Shown piece after piece: positions 8,075 through 14,959 of a DNA stretch of 64,000 nucleotides. The number at the start of each line of letters is the position of its first letter. Position 1 is the first letter of the stretch. The notes beneath the pieces were generated by a model. The model did no database searches. It was not told the origin of the DNA and saw nothing but the letters and a program-made list of their open reading frames with translations. This DNA comes from Actinocorallia aurantiaca (lineage in GTDB: Bacteria > Actinomycetota > Actinomycetes > Streptosporangiales > Streptosporangiaceae): positions 407,474 through 471,473 of the forward strand of contig NZ_BAAATZ010000002.1 of NCBI RefSeq assembly GCF_039533685.1, in the 5' to 3' direction. Both the position numbers and the translations under genes were made by a program.

Positions 8075-8833
8075 TTAAGGGAGGGTGATGCTCTGGGCTA
8101 TGCCGGCGATGGACGGGACTATGCCGAGGAAGAAGAAGGCGGGGAGGAAGCAGAGGCCCAAGGGGGCCACGGCCTGGATGGCGGCTGAGCGGGCTCGGGC
8201 TTCGGCGGCGGCTCTGGCGGTGCGACGCTGGTCGCGGGCGAGGCGGTTGAGGACGGGGGCCAGGGCGGCGCCGCTCCGGGCGGTGCGGGCCGCCGCGCGG
8301 GCCAAAGGCGCGGTTTCCGGGGTCTCGGTGAGTTCCCTCCAGGCTTCGGGAGGGTCGGCGCCCAGGCGGATCTGAGCGGCGACCTTCTCCAGGTCCGCTC
8401 CGAGGGGGCCGCCCAGTGCCCCGGAGACCGCCTCGATGGATTCAGCCCAGGAGACACCGGCGGCCAGACACGCGGAGAGAAGTTCGACGGCCATCGGCAG
8501 GTCCGCCACCATCCGCGCCCGACGTTTCCTGGACCCGGCGGACTCCCCTCTGCCCGTCCACCACCAGCATCCCCAGCCGGTGAGGGCTCCGACGGCCAGG
8601 CCCGGCAGTCCTCCCGTCAGCGAACCGCTGAGGATCCCCGCGGCGGCCGCCAAGAGCAGTCGCCTCCTCCGGGACTCCTCGTTCCGCGGCTCCTCGGCGG
8701 TGGGCACCTTGACGTCCCCGGCCAGAGCGAACCGCCTCCGGACGTCGAGCCTGCTCAGCCTTTTCGCGGGGGACGGTGCCAACGCGAAGAGCCCCGCAGC
8801 TGCGGCGAAGAGAACCCCCAGAACATCCGTCAT
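8075..8833 (-). CDS. tadC: TadC-like inner membrane platform protein (type II secretion system F domain)
   Basis: 252 residues. The GspF/TadC domain spans about residues 105-240: MAVELLSACLAAGVSWAESI, a DLEKVAAQIRLGADPPEAWR segment, and a final pair of hydrophobic helices (GLCFLPAFFFLGIVPSI). It would form the membrane platform moved by the TadA ATPase. The ATG at 8833 overlaps the stop of a small repeat-encoded frame (ATGA), so translation may be coupled to it. It is the last gene of the minus-strand arm. Confidence 0.85.
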   Translation of the reverse strand: MTDVLGVLFAAAAGLFALAPSPAKRLSRLDVRRRFALAGDVKVPTAEEPRNEESRRRRLLLAAAAGILSGSLTGGLPGLAVGALTGWGCWWWTGRGESAGSRKRRARMVADLPMAVELLSACLAAGVSWAESIEAVSGALGGPLGADLEKVAAQIRLGADPPEAWRELTETPETAPLARAAARTARSGAALAPVLNRLARDQRRTARAAAEARARSAAIQAVAPLGLCFLPAFFFLGIVPSIAGIAQSITLP

Positions 8834-9159
8834 CGTTCAGCGCCTTTCAAGCTGGGGCGCACCAAGCTGAAGCGCGCCAAGCTGAGGCGTGGCCAGTTGG
8901 GGCGTACCAACCTGGGGCGTGCCCAGTTGAGGCGTACCGAGCTGAAATGCACCGAGCTGAAATGCACCGAGCTGAGGCGTGGCCAGCTGAGATGCACCGG
9001 GCTGAGGCGTACCAAGTTGGAGCGCGTCGAGCTGAGACGTACCGACTCCTCCTTGGTGCGGTTTGCTTCTTCTGAAGGCCCGTGTACAGCCGGTGGAGGC
9101 AGGCGTTCGTTCACAGCTTGTGGGGGCGGGGGCTCGTTCATGGGCCGGGGTTGCGTCAT
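8830..9159 (-). CDS. possible repeat-encoded coupling peptide before tadC
   Basis: A 109-codon frame begins 37 nt after the TadB stop and ends ATGA on the TadC start. Its C-terminal half is encoded by the 15-bp array and reads as pentads such as RLSSV and HFSSV. I recognise no domain. It may only serve to carry ribosomes from tadB to tadC across the repeat, or may not be translated at all. Confidence 0.3.
   Translation of the reverse strand: MTQPRPMNEPPPPQAVNERLPPPAVHGPSEEANRTKEESVRLSSTRSNLVRLSPVHLSWPRLSSVHFSSVHFSSVRLNWARPRLVRPNWPRLSLARFSLVRPSLKGAER
8848..9055. repeat. array of about 14 degenerate 15-bp units
   Basis: The unit is close to GAGCTGAGGCGTACC, with variants such as GAGCTGAAATGCACC repeated exactly side by side. 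Because 15 is a multiple of three, several frames stay open and give pentapeptide periodicity on both strands. It lies between tadB and tadC. Confidence 0.85.
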
Positions 9160-9195
9160 CCGTCTCTCGGCTCGGTGGTGGGCAGGGCGTGCGGG

Positions 9196-9906
9196 TCAGG
9201 GGTGTTCGGCTCTGGTGGCTATGTGTTTGGTCCACAGGAGGCCTGCGGCGTCCAGGAGGAGGGCCAGGAGGAGGCAGGCCAGGCCGGGGAGCGTGGTGAA
9301 GAGGAAGCCGAGGGGATCGGCTCCCAGGGACCAGGACATGGCCAGGCCCAGGCACGGGAGGACGGCCAGGAGGCGGGCGGTGGCGTGGGTGCCCGCCAGC
9401 TGGGCCTTGATCTGCTGGTGGTGGTCGTGGTCGTCGCGCAGCCCCTGGGTGAGGCCGTCCATGACGGGGGCGAAGGCGGCGCCGCGTTCCACTCCAATGC
9501 GCCAGCAGGCGGCCAGGAGGCGTAGACCGTGCGCGCCGGGATGTTCGGAGAGCCGGTGCAGGGCCTGGGGGAGGTCCGGGGCGGACATGGTGGCTTTCAA
9601 GGGCACCGCCAGTGCGGGGGAGAGTGACTCGACGGCGTCCGCCAAGGCGTCTTCCGGGGTGCGTCCTGCGGTGAGCTCGGCGGCCAGCGCGTCACAGAGC
9701 TCGATCACGCCGAGCCTCCACGTCTCCTCCTCTCGGTGACGGGTCAGGCGCCTTGCCAGGGGGTTCTCCCGCAAGGCGGACTCCAGCCGCCCTCCAGGCC
9801 TCTGCGCTCCGCGTCGCACGGCGGCGAGCCTTCGCACGGAGAACGGAGGACAGGTCCAGAGCCAGACCGCTCCGGCCGCGAAGAGCGCTCCGAGGAGCAG
9901 CGTCAT
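9196..9906 (-). CDS. tadB: TadB-like inner membrane platform protein (type II secretion system F domain)
   Basis: 236 residues. An N-terminal hydrophobic helix is followed by the GspF-type domain: VIELCDALAAELTAGRTPED near residue 67, GLRLLAACWRIGVERGAAFA near 127 and GLTQGLRDDHDHHQQIKAQL near 150. Two strongly hydrophobic segments follow, ending at the C-terminus. It pairs with TadC and TadA as the pilus motor platform. It starts 21 bp after tadA in the same operon. Confidence 0.85.
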   Translation of the reverse strand: MTLLLGALFAAGAVWLWTCPPFSVRRLAAVRRGAQRPGGRLESALRENPLARRLTRHREEETWRLGVIELCDALAAELTAGRTPEDALADAVESLSPALAVPLKATMSAPDLPQALHRLSEHPGAHGLRLLAACWRIGVERGAAFAPVMDGLTQGLRDDHDHHQQIKAQLAGTHATARLLAVLPCLGLAMSWSLGADPLGFLFTTLPGLACLLLALLLDAAGLLWTKHIATRAEHP

Positions 9907-9927
9907 CCCGTCACCCCTCTTCGAACG

Positions 9928-11067
9928 TCATGGGGTCCACGACAGGCGGTCGAAGAGGGTGGAGGCGGCGGGAGCGGGGGTGAGGCCGGTGGGGGTGAGG
10001 TGGACGGCGGGGTGGGCTTCCACCAGGCCGGAAGGGGAGCGGAGGAGGACGGAGATCTCGCGGACCCGGCGGTGGGGGCCGTGGCGGTCCAGGTGGACGA
10101 TCACGTCGAGGGCGGCCGCCAGCTGGCTGTGCAGGGCTTCGCGGGTGAGGCCCGCGGCGCAGCCCAGGGCTTCCAGGCGGGCGGGGACGTCCGTGGGGGC
10201 GTTGGCGTGGAGGGTGCCGCAGCCGCCTTCGTGGCCGGTGTTCAAAGCGCTCAGGAGGTCGACCACTTCGGCGCCTCTCACCTCGCCCACGACCAGGCGG
10301 TCGGGGCGCATGCGGAGGGCCTGGCGGACCAGGTCGTGCAGGGTGACGCCGCCGGCGCCCTCGATGTTGGGGGGACGGGCCTCCAGCCGGACCACGTGGG
10401 GGTGGTCGGGGCGGAGCTCGGCCGAATCCTCGACGAGGAGCAGCCGTTCGGAGGGGGAGACCAGGCCCAGCAGGCAGCTCAGAAGCGTGGTTTTTCCAGT
10501 GCCGGTTCCTCCCGTGACGAGGAAGGCGGCGCGGGAGGCGACCAGGGCGGCCAGCAGGTCGGCTCCCCGAGCGCAGAGGCTCCCCTCGTCCACGAGCTCG
10601 CCGAGGGTGAACGCCCTGCCTCGGGGAGAGCGGAGGGAAAGGCACGTGCCTCCGGGGGCCACGGGGGCGAGGACGGCGTGGAGCCGGATGCCGCCGGGAA
10701 GGCGGGCGTCCACGTAAGGGGCGGCGTCGTCCAGGCGGCGGCCCGCCGCCGCGGCGAGGCGCTGGGCGAGCCTGCGGACCGCCCGCTCGTCCGGGAAGCG
10801 GACGGAGGTGCGCATCAGGTGCCCCTTCGCCTCGACCCACACCTCGTCGGGGCCGTTGACCAGGACGTCCGTCACCGCCGGGTCGTTCAGCAGCGTCTCC
10901 AGGGGGCCCGTCCCCACGAGATCGGCCCTCACCTGGCGGGTCAGACTGAGCACCTCGGTGTCGCCTAGCACCTTCTCCTCGGCCCGCAGCGCCGCGGCCA
11001 CGGCTCCCGGCGTGGCCGCGCTCCTGGTGTCGGCCAGCCGCCCCCGCACCGCGTCCGCGAGGCTCAT
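9928..11067 (-). CDS. tadA: TadA/CpaF-family secretion ATPase
   Basis: 379 residues, the usual size for the short actinobacterial form. The Walker A motif GGTGTGKTT lies near residue 185. The Walker B/Asp box region is near VVRLEARPPNIEG, RMRPDRLVVGEVRGAE follows, and the His box GHEGGCGTLHAN is near residue 285. It should power pilus assembly or secretion together with TadB and TadC. The ATG overlaps the stop of the upstream repeat-containing frame (ATGA). Confidence 0.92.
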   Translation of the reverse strand: MSLADAVRGRLADTRSAATPGAVAAALRAEEKVLGDTEVLSLTRQVRADLVGTGPLETLLNDPAVTDVLVNGPDEVWVEAKGHLMRTSVRFPDERAVRRLAQRLAAAAGRRLDDAAPYVDARLPGGIRLHAVLAPVAPGGTCLSLRSPRGRAFTLGELVDEGSLCARGADLLAALVASRAAFLVTGGTGTGKTTLLSCLLGLVSPSERLLLVEDSAELRPDHPHVVRLEARPPNIEGAGGVTLHDLVRQALRMRPDRLVVGEVRGAEVVDLLSALNTGHEGGCGTLHANAPTDVPARLEALGCAAGLTREALHSQLAAALDVIVHLDRHGPHRRVREISVLLRSPSGLVEAHPAVHLTPTGLTPAPAASTLFDRLSWTP

Positions 11068-11681
11068 CGCCCACCGCCGATACCCGTGTCCGGCTTCCGG
11101 TCCTCGGCGCTTCGGCCCTGCTCCGGGTGGCCTGTTTCCGGAGTGGGCCGCTTCCGTCTCAGGTGGGCCTCCTGCCAGGTGCTCCGCCTCGGGCCTCGGA
11201 CGGGGGTTTCGGGGGATATGGCGTTGACGGCGTCCCGAACCCCCTTGAGAGGGGAGAGCAGCCGGGAGAAGCCGCGGAGACCGCGGTGCCGGGACTTCGG
11301 AAGGCGGGCGGAAGCGGCGCTTCGCGGGCCGGGAGAAGTGGTGGTGAAGAGAGCGAAGAACCAGGTGTGAGCTTGTACCGAGGAGAGGCGTCCGCCTTTT
11401 CGGGTGGAGACGGAAGCAGCGGAGGCCGACGAGCGGGGGAAGAAGCGGCGGACTTTGCCAGGGAGTGCGCGAGCGGGTCGAGAGATGCGGGAGCGAAGCA
11501 TGGGTGGCTCCTGGGTTGAGAGCGGGGCGAGGATGCGGCGGATTTCGTCAGGGAGTGCGCGAGCGGGTCGAGAGGCGTGGGAGCGAAGCATGGGTGGCTC
11601 CTGGGTTGAGAGCGGGGCGAGGAGGCGGCGGATTTCGCCAGGGAGTGCGCGAGCGGGTCGAGAGATGCGGGAGCGAAGCAT
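11064..11681 (-). CDS. unknown basic low-complexity protein, repeat-built N-terminus
   Basis: A 205-codon frame sits between ssd and tadA. AGGAG precedes its ATG by 7 nt, and its TGA overlaps the tadA ATG. The first 80 residues are almost three copies of a 30-residue unit beginning MLRSRISRPARALPGEIRR. Each DNA copy also carries its own AGGAG and ATG. The rest is rich in Arg, Ser and Pro with no domain I know. Good translation signals and coupling support translation; the composition argues that the product itself may not matter. Confidence 0.35.
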   Translation of the reverse strand: MLRSRISRPARALPGEIRRLLAPLSTQEPPMLRSHASRPARALPDEIRRILAPLSTQEPPMLRSRISRPARALPGKVRRFFPRSSASAASVSTRKGGRLSSVQAHTWFFALFTTTSPGPRSAASARLPKSRHRGLRGFSRLLSPLKGVRDAVNAISPETPVRGPRRSTWQEAHLRRKRPTPETGHPEQGRSAEDRKPDTGIGGGR

Positions 11682-11720
11682 GGGTGGCTCCTGGGTCGAG
11701 AGCGGGACGGGAAGCGGCGA
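11461..11720. repeat. three near-identical 90-bp tandem repeats
   Basis: Copies start at 11461, 11551 and 11641. On the minus strand each contains CAGGAGCCACCCATG, a ribosome site plus start codon, 30 codons apart and in one frame. The near-identity means recent expansion. The array lies between ssd and tadA. Confidence 0.9.
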
Positions 11721-11735
11721 GCGTGTGGCGCCGGG

Positions 11736-12728
11736 TCAGGGCGGGTTGGGGAGAAGGGAGGGCAGGAGGCGGGTGCAGAGGCGGGCCAGGGGGCCTCTGG
11801 TGGGGAGGGCGGCCTGTTCCAGGGCTGGAGGGATGCGGCGGTCCAGGTCGTAGTGGCCGTGCAGGGGGAGGGCGAGGGTTTCGGCTATGGAGGAGGAAGG
11901 GAGGCGGACGGGGGCGGGGCCGCGGGTGATGAGGAGGGGCTGGGAGGCCGCGGTGGTGAGGGAGCGGGCGGACAGGACGCTGCGGACTTCGGCGGGGACC
12001 AGGAGGAGGGTCTGGTCGGAGGAGGGCGCGGTGCCGCGGGGGGAGTCCGCGACGACCAGGTCGTAGGCGCGGCGTGCCGCGGAGAGGACCGAGGCGAGGG
12101 CTTCGGCGGGGATCCGGGACGTGCGGTCGTGCGCGTGGGAGAGGACGGACACCCCGCGGGTCGCCGGAAGCGATCCGTGCAGGGCTTCGGGGGAGAGGCG
12201 GCCGCGCAGGCGGGTCAGGTCGGGCCAGCGGGTGCCGCGGGTCCGTTCCAGGCCGAGCACCACGTCCAGGCCCGCCGACAGGGGGTCGAGGTCCAGCAGG
12301 AGGACGCGGAGGTCGCGGCGGGCCGCGATAAGGGCGAGGGTGGTGGCGAAGACGGAGGCTCCCGCACCGCCTCGGGCGCCGGTGACGGCGACGACGCGGC
12401 CGGAGGAGGGCGGGCTGCAGGCGCGGAGCAGGCGGTCGGCGAGTCGGGGTTCGTCTTCGGGGAGCACGGCCACCTGTTCGGCGCCGAGTTCGAGCGCCCG
12501 GCGGTACACGGTGACGGAGGCCTCGCGGGACAGGACGATCAGGCCGTCCCTGCGCGGGTGGGCGCCTGCCAGCACGTCGGGGCCGAGCAGGACCACGGCC
12601 GCGCGGTGCCACCAGGCGCGCGCCTCCGCGGGGTGGGAGGCGACCGCCATTTCCACCGAGGCGGCGGCCGCGAGACGACGCACGTCGTCGACGAGTTCCG
12701 GATCGCCGGAGAGCACCAGAGCGTTCAC
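11736..12728 (-). CDS. ssd: septum-site-determining protein Ssd (CpaE-like, MinD/ParA-related)
   Basis: 330 residues. The N-terminal part resembles a receiver-like CpaE domain (VNALVLSGDPELVDDVRRLA). The ParA-like fold starts near residue 110, with the deviant Walker motif VTGARGGAGASVF and LLLDLDPLSAGLDVVLG. This family in actinobacteria is linked to Tad loci and to septum regulation. I prefer GTG 12728 because the frame to 12755 runs into the 27-bp element. It is the first gene of the minus arm. Confidence 0.85.
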   Translation of the reverse strand: MNALVLSGDPELVDDVRRLAAAASVEMAVASHPAEARAWWHRAAVVLLGPDVLAGAHPRRDGLIVLSREASVTVYRRALELGAEQVAVLPEDEPRLADRLLRACSPPSSGRVVAVTGARGGAGASVFATTLALIAARRDLRVLLLDLDPLSAGLDVVLGLERTRGTRWPDLTRLRGRLSPEALHGSLPATRGVSVLSHAHDRTSRIPAEALASVLSAARRAYDLVVADSPRGTAPSSDQTLLLVPAEVRSVLSARSLTTAASQPLLITRGPAPVRLPSSSIAETLALPLHGHYDLDRRIPPALEQAALPTRGPLARLCTRLLPSLLPNPP

Positions 12729-12752
12729 GGATCCAAGGTCGCCCAACCCGGC

Positions 12753-12779
12753 CAAGATCGCTTAGCGGCCTGTGGAAAA
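12753..12779 (-). promoter_or_regulatory. 27-bp element upstream of ssd, copy 2
   Basis: On the minus strand this reads TTTTCCACAG followed by GCTAAGCGATCTTG, 24 of 27 positions equal to the element at 5120-5146. It ends 24 bp before the ssd start. The two copies face inward toward the Tad locus. A single DnaA-box-like TTTTCCACA is included. Confidence 0.6.
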
Positions 12780-12892
12780 CCTCGGGAAGCGCCGCGACGG
12801 CGGGGTGTGGCAGGCGGACGATCGGTGCGGAACTGCCAGAACCGGTGGGCGGAGAGAGAGGCGGATCGAAGCGAGTCAAGGGGAGAGAGCCG

Positions 12893-12920
12893 TTGTATTT
12901 ATCGTCAATAGGGCTAAGGT
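12893..12920 (+). promoter_or_regulatory. probable promoter of the fibronectin-type surface protein
   Basis: TTGTAT and TAAGGT stand 16 nt apart in an AT-rich stretch unlike the flanks, about 100 bp before the likely start codon. Confidence 0.35.
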
Positions 12921-13018
12921 GCTGGAAAGCCCAATTGTCGTTCTTCTGTGACTTTCGCTACCGGCGGGTCATATACGCTGCCTCAAGCACTGAGGTACCG
13001 GGTGTGGCGGAGGGAATC

Positions 13019-14575
13019 TTGCGCGTGTGGCTCAAGGCACTGGTGGCCGTGGCTCCGCTGGTGACGATGCTCGGCGCGGGGGTTCCGGCGCAGGCGAAAG
13101 CCGCGGCGGCCCCCCAGATCACGCCGGCCAGCGGTTCCGTCATCACGTCCTCGTCGGTCACCATCAGGGTGAAGTCCGCGGCGGGCGGCGGAACCCTGCA
13201 CGTGGACGGTCGCCCGGTGGCCACCGGGAAGAACAAGTGGCTCACGTACACGATCAACGGGAAGACCACGCCGAACGGGACCGTCAAGGTCAAGCTCGAC
13301 GCCCTGATTCCGTGGGACGAGGCCTCGAGCACGTTCCGGATGGCGGTGCCCGCGTCCGCGCCCAGCGGCGTGACGGCGTCGGTGACGGCCAACAACAAGG
13401 TGACCGTCAAGTGGAACAAGGGCACGGAGCCGGACCTGACCGGCTACACGCTCTCGGGTGACATCGGCAGCAAGAGCATCTCCGCCGGTTCCTGCGGGGC
13501 GCAGTGCAGCGTGACGCTGGCCGCGGGCCCCTCCGCCAGCGGGCAGGCGACGATCCAGGTGGTCGCCAAACGGTCGGGGGCCGCCGCTTCGGGGGCCACG
13601 ACGCGGACCGTCCGGCTCAAGGGGACCGGGCAGCCCCAGACGGGGAACGACAACAACAGCGGCCCCGCTCCGGCGCCCGGCCCGTCGACCTACACGTGGC
13701 CTGAACAGTCCCAGGGTCCGGCCCTCCCCTCCGTGGCGCCCAACCCCGACGGGTTCAGCACCGAGAGCCCTGGCGTGATCACCTATCCGACGCCCACCGA
13801 CCCCGAGGTCCTCGACCCCTCGGTCGTCAGCATGGACAGCACCACCGGGCTGACGGGGACGCTGGCCGACGAGAGCCTGCAGTGGGGCAAGAGCATGGCG
13901 ATAGCGCTCGTCCTGCTGCTGTGCGCGGCCCACCTGGGAACCTGGACGCGTCGCCTGCGCATGGCGCGGGTCACCGGTCCGGGAGGTCCCCGGGTCGTGA
14001 CCGGGTCGGCCCACGCCCGTGTCGAGGCCAACCGGCTGCACATCGAGGCGGCGCTCGCCGCCGCCCGCGGCGCCGGCGAGGGGTCCTCGGACGAGGACGA
14101 GAAGGGCGCGAGGAAGCCCAAGCGCGGCGGCAGGTTCAAGAAGGGCAAGGCCGAGCCCGAGAGCCCGGAGCTGAGCTCGATCGTCCGCACGGCGGACCCC
14201 GACCAGGACTTCCCGGACGAGCTCAACCTCGAGTACACGCCGAAGTCCACATTCGGCGCGGACACGACGAGCACGACGGACGAGAACGAAGCCGCAGACC
14301 CGGACGTCACCGCGTTCGACCTGGACAGGACGGGCATCGACGGGCCAGACCCGGACGAGCCCGAGACGACGATCTTCGACCGGTCGGAGCAGGACCCCGA
14401 CGGCGCCCCGAAGGCGGACGAGAAGACCGACGCGGCCCTGGCGGCCCTGATCGAGCTGGCGAAGGCCGACGCCCCCGAGTCGGCGCAGGACCCGAAGGAC
14501 CCGTCCGAGGAGGCCGGCGACCGCACGGAGGTCCTCGAACACCCCCGCCGTCGCCGCGGCCTCTTCCGCCGCTGA
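13019..14575 (+). CDS. membrane-anchored surface protein with fibronectin III-like domain and acidic cytoplasmic tail
   Basis: About 518 residues. An N-terminal signal peptide (WLKALVAVAPLVTMLGAGVP, AQA cleavage) comes first. An Ig/Fn3-like region follows at about residues 110-205 (APSGVTASVTANNKVTVKWN). Next come a Pro-rich linker, one membrane helix near residue 297 (MAIALVLLLCAAHLGTW), then a long charged tail with KKGK and Asp/Glu-rich stretches ending RRRRGLFRR. GGAGG spaced 5 nt points to TTG 13019; GTG 13025 is the alternative. It lies beside the Tad locus, but its function is unknown. Confidence 0.75.
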   Translation: MRVWLKALVAVAPLVTMLGAGVPAQAKAAAAPQITPASGSVITSSSVTIRVKSAAGGGTLHVDGRPVATGKNKWLTYTINGKTTPNGTVKVKLDALIPWDEASSTFRMAVPASAPSGVTASVTANNKVTVKWNKGTEPDLTGYTLSGDIGSKSISAGSCGAQCSVTLAAGPSASGQATIQVVAKRSGAAASGATTRTVRLKGTGQPQTGNDNNSGPAPAPGPSTYTWPEQSQGPALPSVAPNPDGFSTESPGVITYPTPTDPEVLDPSVVSMDSTTGLTGTLADESLQWGKSMAIALVLLLCAAHLGTWTRRLRMARVTGPGGPRVVTGSAHARVEANRLHIEAALAAARGAGEGSSDEDEKGARKPKRGGRFKKGKAEPESPELSSIVRTADPDQDFPDELNLEYTPKSTFGADTTSTTDENEAADPDVTAFDLDRTGIDGPDPDEPETTIFDRSEQDPDGAPKADEKTDAALAALIELAKADAPESAQDPKDPSEEAGDRTEVLEHPRRRRGLFRR

Positions 14576-14579
14576 CCCC

Positions 14580-14935
14580 GCCCCACGGGTTCGGACACCT
14601 CTCCACGCGCCGTGAACTGCCCGGTTGGGCCGATGGACCCCGCTCCACGGGTTCGGAGGCCCTTCACGCGCCGTGAACCGCTCCGCGGGAGCGGGCGGGC
14701 CTTCCACGCGCCGTGAACTGCCCGGTTGGGCCGATGGACCCCGCTCCACGGGTTCGGACGCCCTTCACGCGCCGTGAACCGCTCCGCGGGAGCGGGTGGG
14801 CCTTCCATGCGCCGTGAACCGCTCCACGGGTTCGGGCGGGCCTTCCACGCGCCGCGAACTGCCCGGTTGGGCCGATGGACCCCGCCCCACGGGTTCGGAC
14901 CCCCTCCACGCGCCGTGAACCATCCGGCTCCGCCG
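14580..14935. repeat. palindrome-containing tandem repeats (main period about 101 bp)
   Basis: Seven copies or variants of a core like CACGCGCCGTGAAC occur, two of them (14663 and 14764) as the full palindrome TTCACG-CGC-CGTGAA. They are interleaved with CCGGTTGGGCCGATGGACC and GCTCCACGGGTTCGG blocks. The array separates the convergent surface-protein and helicase genes, where it could act as a bidirectional terminator. Confidence 0.85.
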
Positions 14936-14959
14936 CTGACCCTGCCCCGCGGGACGAGG

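Noticed and set aside
8897..9739. Frame resembling a pentapeptide-repeat protein
   Set aside because: The pentads come only from the 15-bp DNA repeat and the frame then runs antisense through tadB; no beta-helix consensus is kept.
11461..11720. CRISPR array
   Set aside because: The 90-bp copies are directly adjacent without unique spacers, and no cas genes are present.
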